From contig JAISDJ010000081.1 in NCBI GenBank assembly GCA_031264865.1, positions 1 to 39,083 on the forward strand: a stretch of DNA of 39,083 nucleotides, given 5' to 3'. The notes below the pieces were generated by a model. The model saw only the letters and a program-made list of their open reading frames with translations. It was not told the origin of the DNA and searched no databases. The translations under genes were made by a program, and so were the position numbers. Shown here piece after piece: positions 7,467 through 16,017 of this stretch. The stretch's first letter is position 1. Each line of letters begins with the position of its first letter. The stretch is from Tannerellaceae bacterium (GTDB lineage: Bacteria; Bacteroidota; Bacteroidia; Bacteroidales; Tannerellaceae).

Positions 7467-7497
7467 CATATCAAAATTATCTAAAAACAATTGTAAT

Positions 7498-8127
7498 ATG
7501 AAAAAGATCCTTGGAATCGTATTGGTGTCCTTAATGACACTTATCATTGTTCCGGTTAATGCACAAATTAATTTCGGCATAAAGGGAGGTGTAAATATTT
7601 CGTCGGTGCATTTTAACAATGATATTGTAAGCTCAGACAATATTACAGGTTTTAATATTGGCCCGATGATTGAGATAATGGTTCCTTATGTAGGAGTAGG
7701 GGTCGACGCCGCCATTTTGTATTCCCAGAAAGGGATGGCGGATGCTAAGATGAAAGATACTAATAAGCGAGGCGAGAACTTGACTACTGACTATATTGAT
7801 ATTCCTGTTAATTTTAAATGGAAGTTTGGTCTTCCTGTAATAAAAGGTTATCTTGCGGCGGGGCCATATGCCAGTTTTAAAGTAGGTGGGGATAAAATCT
7901 GGGAGATACCTGGTGCTATTAGTTCCGAATTTAAAACGAAATCATTTGCTGCCGGATTAAATTTCGGATTGGGAGCAGAAGTTTTTAAGCATCTTCAAGT
8001 CGGATTTAATTATGAATGGGGATTGACCAATAATTATAGCGGAGTAGACATCTATAGCTCACTTGGAGACCAACGTATTGAAGGTAAACATCGTGGTTGG
8101 ACTATTTCGGCAGCTATTCTATTCTGA
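7498..8127 (+). CDS. Small outer-membrane beta-barrel protein
   Basis: The 209-residue protein has a signal peptide of about 21 residues ending VNA-Q and then the typical start INFGIKGGVNISS of the Bacteroidetes PorT/OmpW-like outer-membrane barrel family. Alternating hydrophobic strands continue to the C-terminus, which ends in a strand closing with Phe (AAILF). This is consistent with an eight-stranded barrel inserted by the BAM complex. No specific function can be assigned. It lies 11 bp upstream of priA, so the two may share a transcript. Confidence 0.82.
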   Translation: MKKILGIVLVSLMTLIIVPVNAQINFGIKGGVNISSVHFNNDIVSSDNITGFNIGPMIEIMVPYVGVGVDAAILYSQKGMADAKMKDTNKRGENLTTDYIDIPVNFKWKFGLPVIKGYLAAGPYASFKVGGDKIWEIPGAISSEFKTKSFAAGLNFGLGAEVFKHLQVGFNYEWGLTNNYSGVDIYSSLGDQRIEGKHRGWTISAAILF

Positions 8128-8138
8128 CAATATCGGAT

Positions 8139-10601
8139 ATGAAGTACGCAGATGTAATACTTCCCCTACCATTAGAAAACAGCTATATATATCGTATTCC
8201 TTCCGATTTGGAAAAAGCGGTTGTGCCGGGTTGTCGCGTACTTGTTCATTTTGGGAAAAGAAAATATTATACAGGAATTGTAATGCTGGTGCATGAACAC
8301 ACCCCTGATTCCGAATTTGAAATAAAAGAAATATACGCATTATTAGATGCAACTCCGATTCTCAGGCGTCCGCAATTACGTTTCTGGCAGTGGATAGCAT
8401 CTTATTATTTATGCAAGTTAGGTGATGTATATAAAGCTGCCGTACCTTCAGGATTAAAATTAGAGAGTGAAACGGTTGTTGAATATAATGAATTATTTGA
8501 AGCAGACACTCCCTTACGACGAAATGAACAATCTGTATTAGATGCATTTGGTATAAAAAGTAAATTAACCATTTCCGAACTGGAAAAGAAAACAGGTTTA
8601 CGTAATGTTGTTTCCAGCATCACATCTCTCATGGCTCGTGGAGCTGTAAAGATAAATGAAGAAGTAAAACGTGGCTTTACTCCTAAAATGCAAACATTTA
8701 TCCGTTTAGCTACACGCTATCATGACGAATCAAAACTACATGACGTTTTTTTAAAACTAAAACGGGCGCCTAAACAGGAAGCCTTATTACTCTGTTATCT
8801 GGATATTAGCCATGCCTTAAATCCTTCGTTGGCACAAGAACTAAGTAAAAAAGAACTCATAGACAAAAGTGGTTCTAATTCTTCTATATTAGATGTACTT
8901 ATAAAGCGTGGAATATTTGAAAGCTACGAGAAGGAAGTCGGAAGATTACAGGTATCTGTTTGCCGATTGCAAACACTTACTCCTTTAACTGTTGATCAAA
9001 AGAAGGCGCATCATGAAATCCATGATGTCTTCAAAATTAAGGATGTTTGTTTGTTGCATGGCGTGACATCCAGCGGGAAAACAGAAATATATACTCATTT
9101 AATAGATGAAGCGTTTAAACAAAGACGCCAGGTTCTTTATCTTTTGCCCGAAATAGCAATAACAACTCAAATAACTGAGCGACTGGCAAAATTATTTGGC
9201 GATAAACTACTGGTCTATCATTCGAAATTTTCAGATAATGAAAGAGTTGAGATTTGGAACAAATTGCTTCATGAGAATACTCCTATGCTTATTCTTGGCG
9301 TACGGTCTTCTCTTTTTCTGCCTTTCAAAGATTTAGGATTGATTATTGTTGACGAAGAACATGAAAATACCTATAAGCAGCAAGAGCCTGCCCCACGATA
9401 CCATGCCCGTAATGCCGCTATTATGTTGGCAAATATGCATGGAGGAAAAACCTTGTTAGGCTCGGCAACTCCTTCGATTGATTCGTATTATAATGCAACG
9501 ATCGGAAAATATGGATTAGTAGAACTAAATTCCCGTTTCGGCGAATGTCTGATGCCTGAGATTATTCCCGTAGATACTAAAGAACTGAAACGGAAGAAAA
9601 TAATGAAAGATACACTCTTTTCTCCTTTATTAGTCCGGAAGATACATACAGCTTTGGAAAAGGGAGAACAAAGTATCCTTTTCCAGAATCGCCGGGGCTT
9701 TGCACCTATGATAGAATGTCGGGAGTGTGGTTGGGTTCCTCATTGTATGAATTGTGATGTAAGCCTGACTTACCATAAATACCATAACCAACTCGAATGT
9801 CATTATTGTGGATACAAAGAAGTGTTACCCAGACAATGTCCTCAATGTAGAAGTACAGAATTGAAGATGATGGGTTTTGGTACAGAAAAGATAGAAGAAG
9901 AAGTAGCATCATTATTCCCTTCTGCGAAAGTAGAACGGTTAGATTTTGATTCAGCTAAAACCCGGAACGCTTATGAACGGATAATATCCGATTTTGAAAA
10001 GGGGAAAACAAACATATTAATCGGAACCCAAATGCTTTCAAAAGGACTTGATTTTGCAAATGTAGGAGTGGTAGGGATTCTTAATGCTGACAGTTTAATG
10101 AATTATCCTGATTTTCGCGCTCACGAACGGGCTTTCCAGTTGATGATACAAGTAAGCGGCCGTGCCGGAAGGAGGGATAAACGTGGTGTTGTAATATTAC
10201 AAACATCTCAACCGGAACACCCCATTATCCGTATGGTACAACAATTTGCTTATAAAGATATGGTAAGCCTTCAACTTAGCGAACGGAGTATGTTTCATTA
10301 TCCGCCTTATTATCGATTGATTGTTGTGATACTTCGCAGCCGGAATGAAGCTACTTTGGAAGAGATGTCGGTATTACACGCTAATACACTACGCACCCGT
10401 TTCGGAGAACGGGTACTGGGACCGGTTATTCCGCCGGTTACAAGAGTGCAGACTTTTCACGTCAGAAAAATCCTTCTAAAAATAGAAGCCACAGTCGCTA
10501 TTGCCCCTGTACGTGAAATAATAGAAAGTATCCATGTCGAAATGCAAAGATACCTTCCATTCAAACAACTATTGGTTCACTATGATGTAGATCCGGTATA
10601 G
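8139..10601 (+). CDS. priA: Primosomal protein N' (replication restart helicase PriA)
   Basis: The 820-residue protein is a full-length PriA, the 3'-5' superfamily 2 helicase that reloads the replisome at stalled forks. An N-terminal DNA-binding domain (about 1-110) is followed by a winged-helix-like region, Walker A GVTSSGKT (about 308-315) and DEEH (405-408). The zinc-binding insert has Cys 527, 530, 536, 539, 554, 557, 567 and 570. Motif V (GTQMLSKGLDF) and motif VI (SGRAGR) follow. The frame is open upstream into the barrel gene, but ATG at 8139 (MKYADVILPL) fits the family start and avoids overlap. Confidence 0.96.
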   Translation: MKYADVILPLPLENSYIYRIPSDLEKAVVPGCRVLVHFGKRKYYTGIVMLVHEHTPDSEFEIKEIYALLDATPILRRPQLRFWQWIASYYLCKLGDVYKAAVPSGLKLESETVVEYNELFEADTPLRRNEQSVLDAFGIKSKLTISELEKKTGLRNVVSSITSLMARGAVKINEEVKRGFTPKMQTFIRLATRYHDESKLHDVFLKLKRAPKQEALLLCYLDISHALNPSLAQELSKKELIDKSGSNSSILDVLIKRGIFESYEKEVGRLQVSVCRLQTLTPLTVDQKKAHHEIHDVFKIKDVCLLHGVTSSGKTEIYTHLIDEAFKQRRQVLYLLPEIAITTQITERLAKLFGDKLLVYHSKFSDNERVEIWNKLLHENTPMLILGVRSSLFLPFKDLGLIIVDEEHENTYKQQEPAPRYHARNAAIMLANMHGGKTLLGSATPSIDSYYNATIGKYGLVELNSRFGECLMPEIIPVDTKELKRKKIMKDTLFSPLLVRKIHTALEKGEQSILFQNRRGFAPMIECRECGWVPHCMNCDVSLTYHKYHNQLECHYCGYKEVLPRQCPQCRSTELKMMGFGTEKIEEEVASLFPSAKVERLDFDSAKTRNAYERIISDFEKGKTNILIGTQMLSKGLDFANVGVVGILNADSLMNYPDFRAHERAFQLMIQVSGRAGRRDKRGVVILQTSQPEHPIIRMVQQFAYKDMVSLQLSERSMFHYPPYYRLIVVILRSRNEATLEEMSVLHANTLRTRFGERVLGPVIPPVTRVQTFHVRKILLKIEATVAIAPVREIIESIHVEMQRYLPFKQLLVHYDVDPV

Positions 10602-10624
10602 AATTAGTGAATCCAATCCTGTGT

Positions 10625-10999
10625 TTATCTCCTTGCACTTACACTGGTAAACTCGATAAGTTGTGCAGTAACCGTTATTTTTCTTCTATTGTAAATAAGG
10701 ATAAAAAGATTGTGTTCTTCGACGATTTCATTTACTAAAGCGCGCGATTTTCCTATCATATCGGCCTGTTGAAGTATTTGTGCTCTTGCGTCGGCAATCA
10801 TAGCGCTTTTCGACATACCACCGAGTCCAAAAATATAAAAGGTTTCAGAAGTACCTTGGACATTAGAAACAACACGGAAATTTCGTTCTGATAGCACCAC
10901 TTCCGTATTATTTACATTCGTATTACGAGTCAATCCGTTATGAAACCCACAACCAGTAAACAAAAGGGTCAGAAGAAAGAATAAATAAATCTTTTTCAT
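10625..10999 (-). CDS. Small lipoprotein, DUF6567-like
   Basis: The 124-residue protein has a type II signal peptide with lipobox FTGC (Cys17), so the mature protein is a lipid-anchored domain of about 105 residues. Visible features are NNTEVVLSERNFRVV, a glycine-containing FGLGGMSKSA segment, an alanine-rich helix and a final strand KITVTAQLIEF. This pattern resembles the DUF6567 lipoproteins of Bacteroidetes from memory; no function is known. It is convergent with priA, with 23 bp between the ends. Confidence 0.7.
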   Translation of the reverse strand: MKKIYLFFLLTLLFTGCGFHNGLTRNTNVNNTEVVLSERNFRVVSNVQGTSETFYIFGLGGMSKSAMIADARAQILQQADMIGKSRALVNEIVEEHNLFILIYNRRKITVTAQLIEFTSVSARR

Positions 11000-11034
11000 A
11001 AAAGTATAATTTGTTGATTATTGTTATAATTGAA

Positions 11035-11042
11035 CAAATATA
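11035..11042 (-). promoter_or_regulatory. -7 element of the DUF6567-like lipoprotein gene
   Basis: TATATTTG on the minus strand, about 36 bp upstream of the ATG at 10999, matches TAnnTTTG. No clear -33 box is seen. Confidence 0.4.
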
Positions 11043-11107
11043 ATAACTATTTAATAAAAAAGAGTAGTCAATGTAATTATTTACGGACGGGATAGTTTGA
11101 CTCCTTT

Positions 11108-12280
11108 TTAAAACTCAATTCCGATTTTTATACTTACGCCTCCGTTGTTCTTTTTGGCAGTGATAAGCTTTTTGGGAGAACTGACGTCGTCTATGTGCGA
11201 AGAATCAAACATTTGCATCGAATAAGCAATCGAAAAATTAAGTGCAAGTAATGGAGAAATAACGTACTTCGCGCCGATAGAAGGAGCTACGTAAAAACCA
11301 ACACTTTCTACCCTTGTTGCAGTTGTTGTCCTTATAAGTACTCCACTTTCATTGTAGTCTTCCTTTTTAGTGCTTGCTAATCCTAAACTGTATCCGGCTT
11401 TCAGTCCGGCAAACGGGATGATTTGTCCTTCTGTCATAAAATTATACCGAACATCGGCAAAAATGGGTAGTGTGGCTGATATATTTAATGAATCTACCGA
11501 ATTTTCATTCCCCTGAAACACAACATCTTTATGTCCTCCCGGTTTGTATCCCCTAGCAATACTATCTTTATAAAAACCGTTGCTGTATAAGTTAACACCA
11601 AAACCCACACCAACAAAAATAGAGGGATTGATTTGATAGCCATGGCTTGTTGTAATTTCGATTCTATTGGTTGAAGATTCTCCCATCGCTACGGTATAGC
11701 CTGCATCAAAGAAACCTCTGTATCCGCTTATATCAAGTGGGGATTCTTCTAATAGTCGGGCATCTTGTGTTTCTTTTTGTATAGCGTATTGATTCCTTGG
11801 AGTAGTTTGTGTTTTTGGCGTTGTTGTTCTACTGCTGGAAGAAGCTGTTGGTTGATTGGGCGTCGTTCTTGGTCTTTGAGTTGGCCTGCTGCCTGAAACA
11901 ACTTCTTTTAAAGTTCTTTCGGTGAAATAAACGATACTCCTGTTAGGAGTTTCAATTTTCATTTCTCCACCTTCCTGTAACTCGGTTAATTGTCCAGTAA
12001 TTATACTACCATTACGTAAATGAATGGTTACCGGATTTTTGAAGTTTCTTAATGTTGGCAATGCCTTTTGACTACCGATTTCTTTTACAGCTTTGCGGGT
12101 GAAATAGATAACACTTCCGTTTGTGGTTTTTATATACAACCTTTGCCCGTCACCCACATCTACAAGTTCGCCTCTAATAATACTACCATTCATCAGTTCT
12201 ATAACAGTTTCATTAGTCTCTTGAGCCAATGCAACTAATGTAGTCGCTAATAAGGCAAAAATGAATATTATTTTTTTCAT
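11108..12280 (-). CDS. Exported protein with duplicated Sm-like repeats and C-terminal barrel
   Basis: The 390-residue protein has a signal peptide (about 1-19, cleavage before QETN). Two homologous segments of about 43 residues follow, at about 25-68 and 84-127; both share NGSII-x-G near the start and a xIVYFTxxxxKEV-type end. The pattern resembles the small five-stranded Sm/SH3-like fold. A Thr/Pro/Arg/Ser-rich linker (about 128-170) leads to a beta-strand-rich outer-membrane domain (about 190-390) ending in IKIGIEF. The domain reading is inference and no function is known. The repeats probably sit in the periplasm. It is transcribed alone. Confidence 0.72.
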   Translation of the reverse strand: MKKIIFIFALLATTLVALAQETNETVIELMNGSIIRGELVDVGDGQRLYIKTTNGSVIYFTRKAVKEIGSQKALPTLRNFKNPVTIHLRNGSIITGQLTELQEGGEMKIETPNRSIVYFTERTLKEVVSGSRPTQRPRTTPNQPTASSSSRTTTPKTQTTPRNQYAIQKETQDARLLEESPLDISGYRGFFDAGYTVAMGESSTNRIEITTSHGYQINPSIFVGVGFGVNLYSNGFYKDSIARGYKPGGHKDVVFQGNENSVDSLNISATLPIFADVRYNFMTEGQIIPFAGLKAGYSLGLASTKKEDYNESGVLIRTTTATRVESVGFYVAPSIGAKYVISPLLALNFSIAYSMQMFDSSHIDDVSSPKKLITAKKNNGGVSIKIGIEF

Positions 12281-12315
12281 ATAAAATTTTATTTCCTTTT
12301 TAGAGTAATTACATG

Positions 12316-12323
12316 CAAAAATA
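12316..12323 (-). promoter_or_regulatory. -7 element of the Sm-repeat barrel gene
   Basis: TATTTTTG on the minus strand, about 36 bp upstream of the ATG at 12280, matches TAnnTTTG; TTTA lies 20 bp further upstream as a weak -33. Confidence 0.4.
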
Positions 12324-12355
12324 AGAAAAACAATGAGTTTGTTTAAATTTTAAAG

Positions 12356-12398
12356 ATAAAAAATGATAAAGCACTTCTCTTTCGCAGGGTTGCTTTAT
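12356..12398 (-). terminator. Terminator of the DUF4132 gene
   Basis: On the minus strand ATAAAGCA (12398-12391) pairs with TGCTTTAT (12373-12366) and is followed by a run of six T. The 17-nt loop is long for a classical terminator. Confidence 0.5.
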
Positions 12399-12408
12399 GT
12401 TCTATTGA

Positions 12409-12432
12409 AGGTTCCTGCGCTCTCAGGAACCT
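12409..12432 (-). terminator. GC-rich hairpin after the DUF4132 gene
   Basis: AGGTTCCTG (12409-12417) and CAGGAACCT (12424-12432) form a perfect 9-bp stem with a 6-nt loop. It lies 36 bp past the stop codon with no T run, so it may stabilise the 3' end rather than terminate. Confidence 0.4.
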
Positions 12433-12468
12433 CCCAAATTAATTGTTTCATACTTCCGAAAGAAGGCC

Positions 12469-15400
12469 TTATTTTTCAATAAAGACATCAAAGATGCCAA
12501 GAATGGAGCTGAGAAAGCGTGCCGGAACCTCAGTCGGACTGATAATGGCATTGTCTTTCGGTTCATCATCTGTCTCTTGGTTTTCACTGAGACGGTAGAT
12601 GATCACATCACCTAAGGTGACATCCTCATCGTATCCCTGCCCCATGTACATATATTCAAAATTAAGCTGTACAGCCATGTTGAGGAATTTATCTACCCAA
12701 TGGAAGCATGTATAGCTACCGCCGTCCCATACGCTTCCTCTTTCCATGTTGTATTTTTTGGCGATTCCGGCTATTTTTCCCGACGGTGCGATATTGCCGG
12801 CGTAGCGGATAATTGCTTTCTCTTTTACATCTTTCTCTTCCAGCTTAACGATGGGAGAGGTTAGTTGCGAAAGGGGTTGGATTACTTCGTAATCATCTAA
12901 TTGTTCTTTCCACTGGGCAAGAGTATCTTCCGACAGTTCAATGGGGTGTATGAGTGAAATAGCAGCAGAGTCGGGCAGGGTATATTCTTCTTCGTCCAGG
13001 GTATTGAAGGTGCCATCGTCCATATAACGGAAGGTGTCGGTGAGAGTATGATTATTGTAAACGCCCCAAACCAATCCTGTGGCGAAGCGGTGCATAATAG
13101 GATTCTCCACGAAGAGGTTGTTCCATACACCGACGTCCCATTTACGACCGTTCATCAGTACCTTTTCCAGGCGGTTGGTTTGCGCCTGCACGGTAGCTTT
13201 TATTTGTTTCTTTAGTTCGGTAAATTCTTTTTTGGCATTTTCCACCTTTACGGCATCGTCGGAAGTCGTAGGAGCGGGGAGACTTTTTACGACCTTTTGT
13301 TTTTTATTATCATACAACGTAAGCGAGAAGTCGGGCATCAAGGTTATTCTAAAGGTACGCGAACCATAGTCTGCTGTTTTCTCGCCTTCTTTATTGAAGC
13401 CAAGTGTAGGAACGATTTTGTCGGAAAGTTCGTCTTCGGGAATCTCCAAGGCTTTGGCAGCGAAGGTAAAGGCTGCATTGGCGGCGTTTTTCACTTGATT
13501 GTTTGGGAATTTCACGCTGATCCCGTCTATCATCATTAAAGCTACGCTTCCGCCGTTCATGGCAATGGCGTTTACTACAAAGGCAGCTATGGCACCGCGC
13601 GCTGATTCGGCCCACGTAAGAAGCTGGCTCCTCAGTTTGAGGATTTGCGAATCGGAACCATAGATACAATAGGGCAACATGAACATTTTTTTCTTTGTTT
13701 CTGCACCATTATCCAGCCAGAGCTTATAGATGTTTTCGAGGGTTGCTTCGAAATCCTGCGGATGAAGGGCTTCTACTACCTTATCACATATCTTTATCTT
13801 ATAGGGTTCTTCCAATGCCATGTATTCCGAGAGGATATATTTAATCACTACGGCAGGAGCCTTTTCTTCTAAGTCGGCAAAGCGGGCACAGGTAAACATA
13901 TCTTCGGGAATCCAATGGATATGTTTTTCATTAGTGGGGTCGTAATTATCATTACAGTAGTCGGTAACGGTCTGGTTGTCTTTAAATGAAAAATCGGCGC
14001 CGTATTTGCGTTCGTTATCCCATCGTTTGATTAAACGTTTGGAAGCGGCCAGCGCATCTCCTTTTTGAGGCATGGATTCTTCCAGTAGCGGGCGGATACC
14101 GGATTCATTCACAGCGATTAGTTCCTCTGCCTTCTTACGAATCAGTTTGGATTTGTTCGACAGCAGGGTAATCAGCGGTTGGTACACTGTTACGCCGCAT
14201 GTTTCGTAAAGCAGGTTTGTCCATGCCAATGTTTCTTCAATACTCAGACTGCCGTTGGTAAGGATTGCCAACGCTACCGGTTCGTTTTGCCTGATAAGCT
14301 CGGTGTTTACCACATCTCCCATTACATCCCTCATATCGCTGGCGTAGACTTGTGCGTACACATAGGTGGAAAAGGCCTGTCCTATTGAATATCCGCCTTC
14401 AGATGCCAGAAGCGTATTGAAACTATCACATGCGGGGATATCGAGCCAACGTTTACGCGCTTTCATGAAGTAGCCGGCTGTATAGTCGCGCTCGTTAAAG
14501 TTATTCTTTCTTCTATTACCATAATATAATAGGTAATTGATGAAGCGGTGGGCATGTGGGGCATAGTTGTATAATACGGCTAAGGCGCCAATCAGAAGCT
14601 CCCCGTTTCTCCATTCAAATTTACGGTTGAAACTCAGCGTTGTCGGCGTCTCTTCCAGAGCAACCGATTTATCGGCTATTTCTGCGAAATCAACATTCTT
14701 GTCGTCCATATATTCGTTTAGGAGTCGTTTGAATGTTCCGAGTAAAATCACGCCTGTCTTTTCCGGTTCCGTTAGTTCTTCTCCGTTTTTCAACATAATG
14801 GCTAACAGGTACGGAGCATATACAAATTCCTGAGGATTGTTGGTAGTGGCAAGCTGGTTGTACACTTCCATAAATGTGGCATGGTCGACTTGGTAAAGCT
14901 CGTTTAATACCGCCGGACGGTCTACATCTCGAATAGCTTCTACAGCTACCAGGAAGTAATAAGGCCATTGAGGCGCGCCAAGCTCGCCAAGGAAGGAAAG
15001 AAACTCTTTTCCTTTCATACAGGCATTGATTACACGAGCGGTTTGTGTAGACGAAACCAATTTGCTTACTAAAATACTTTTTAGCTTTTCCGATAACGTC
15101 CAACTGTGATATAGCATCATAACAATATATCCGTCTCCTATCCGATTGGCTACATTGGCAAGGACAGGAAGGTAAGCGGCATATTTTTTAGCATCTTCTC
15201 TTAATAAATGAATAGCTACGTAAACGGCTACATATATTTCGCGGGTGGATTTCCGTTTGGCGATTAATTCTTCCAATCCTTTACCGAGCAAGCGGGAAGC
15301 AAATCCCCCGTCGAGCAGGCGAGAGGCAAACTTCTGTGCATCTTCATGAAGATATTGGTGAAGTAACTTGGCGAGATGAAACGTCTCGTCGGCGCTGATA

Positions 15401-15750
15401 TCTTTATATTTGTGGATTGTTTCTTTGAGAATGGATTCGAAATCATAGCCGATTCGCAAACAGATTTCCGCCTCTCTTCCTACGTTCCAGGCACTGGAAA
15501 TTGGTCCGCTGTTCCTTATTTTAGAAATTACCACCAGCATGCGCCTGGCCAGCTCGGCGTTTTCTCCGTCCAATTCCTTCACCATCCAGTCTTCATAATA
15601 AGTATAATACTTTTCTCCACTTAAAGAAGGGTTTGTAATGGTATCTACTTTCTCTTCGAAGTAGTCGTAAACGAGGGGGCTCAAATTCCATTGGTAATAG
15701 CTCTGTTCAAACTGCTTTTTCCAGAGCTCAATCATTTTCTCTTTATCCAT
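12469..15750 (-). CDS. DUF4132 (MolR/YehI-like) large protein
   Basis: The 1,093-residue cytoplasmic protein has no signal peptide or membrane segment. The first about 780 residues are almost all helical and look like HEAT/ARM-type repeats. The C-terminal part (about 800-1000) carries the DUF4132 pattern: NRLEKVLMNGRKW, a VENP...FATGLVWGVY block, an FRYMDDGTF block, and IHPIEL with QW downstream. DUF4132 proteins include E. coli YehI/MolR, whose role is poorly understood. The frame is open to 15801, but ATG at 15750 (MDKEKMIELW) is the likely start. It is a single gene with its own terminator. Assignment rests on the C-terminal pattern recognised by eye. Confidence 0.78.
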   Translation of the reverse strand: MDKEKMIELWKKQFEQSYYQWNLSPLVYDYFEEKVDTITNPSLSGEKYYTYYEDWMVKELDGENAELARRMLVVISKIRNSGPISSAWNVGREAEICLRIGYDFESILKETIHKYKDISADETFHLAKLLHQYLHEDAQKFASRLLDGGFASRLLGKGLEELIAKRKSTREIYVAVYVAIHLLREDAKKYAAYLPVLANVANRIGDGYIVMMLYHSWTLSEKLKSILVSKLVSSTQTARVINACMKGKEFLSFLGELGAPQWPYYFLVAVEAIRDVDRPAVLNELYQVDHATFMEVYNQLATTNNPQEFVYAPYLLAIMLKNGEELTEPEKTGVILLGTFKRLLNEYMDDKNVDFAEIADKSVALEETPTTLSFNRKFEWRNGELLIGALAVLYNYAPHAHRFINYLLYYGNRRKNNFNERDYTAGYFMKARKRWLDIPACDSFNTLLASEGGYSIGQAFSTYVYAQVYASDMRDVMGDVVNTELIRQNEPVALAILTNGSLSIEETLAWTNLLYETCGVTVYQPLITLLSNKSKLIRKKAEELIAVNESGIRPLLEESMPQKGDALAASKRLIKRWDNERKYGADFSFKDNQTVTDYCNDNYDPTNEKHIHWIPEDMFTCARFADLEEKAPAVVIKYILSEYMALEEPYKIKICDKVVEALHPQDFEATLENIYKLWLDNGAETKKKMFMLPYCIYGSDSQILKLRSQLLTWAESARGAIAAFVVNAIAMNGGSVALMMIDGISVKFPNNQVKNAANAAFTFAAKALEIPEDELSDKIVPTLGFNKEGEKTADYGSRTFRITLMPDFSLTLYDNKKQKVVKSLPAPTTSDDAVKVENAKKEFTELKKQIKATVQAQTNRLEKVLMNGRKWDVGVWNNLFVENPIMHRFATGLVWGVYNNHTLTDTFRYMDDGTFNTLDEEEYTLPDSAAISLIHPIELSEDTLAQWKEQLDDYEVIQPLSQLTSPIVKLEEKDVKEKAIIRYAGNIAPSGKIAGIAKKYNMERGSVWDGGSYTCFHWVDKFLNMAVQLNFEYMYMGQGYDEDVTLGDVIIYRLSENQETDDEPKDNAIISPTEVPARFLSSILGIFDVFIEK

Positions 15751-15810
15751 AATGTAAGTAGTTAGCTTATATATTTGTATTTCATTATAATTGTCAGACA
15801 AATATATGGA

Positions 15811-15901
15811 AAAAAGTAGTCAGGGTAGTCAAGGAATCAAAGGAGTTAAGGAGGACAAACAAAAAACTCCTTAACTCCTTTGACTACTCTGGCTACTTTT
15901 T
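15811..15901. repeat. Long inverted repeat in a divergent intergenic region
   Basis: The left arm (15811-15853) and right arm (15867-15901) pair over 35 bp with two mismatches once an 8-nt insertion (about 15829-15838) in the left arm is looped out. The loop is 13 nt. The arms are built from short degenerate direct repeats related to GTAGTCAAGG and GGAGTTAAGG, and another inverted partial copy follows at 15901-15916. It lies between the DUF4132 gene and the divergent Gfo/Idh gene. It could be an interspersed palindromic element, a MITE-like remnant or a bidirectional RNA hairpin. Confidence 0.75.
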
Positions 15902-15981
15902 AACTCCTTGATTACTTAAATAATAATCCTTAAAATAAGCTACTTAATGAAAAAGAATAGTTTGTTTTTTGTTTTTTTAGT

Positions 15982-15989
15982 TAAGTTTG
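15982..15989 (+). promoter_or_regulatory. -7 element of the Gfo/Idh gene
   Basis: TAAGTTTG matches TAnnTTTG; TTTG at 15961-15964 is 17 bp upstream. It lies 28 bp before the ATG. Confidence 0.45.
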
Positions 15990-16017
15990 CGAGATATACT
16001 ATTTAATTATTAACACA

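Larger units (their letters stand above)
7095..7497. other. Divergent intergenic region with array B
   Basis: These 403 bp lie between the zinc-ribbon gene (minus) and the outer-membrane barrel gene (plus). They contain a -7 box for each side, the 22-bp array (7262-7349) and the 29-bp box (7346-7374). The open frames crossing them have no coding character. Confidence 0.7.

Noticed and set aside
15751-15801. Longer N-terminus of the DUF4132 protein
   Set aside because: The extra 17 residues have low-complexity character; MDKEKMIELW at 15750 is a more natural start.
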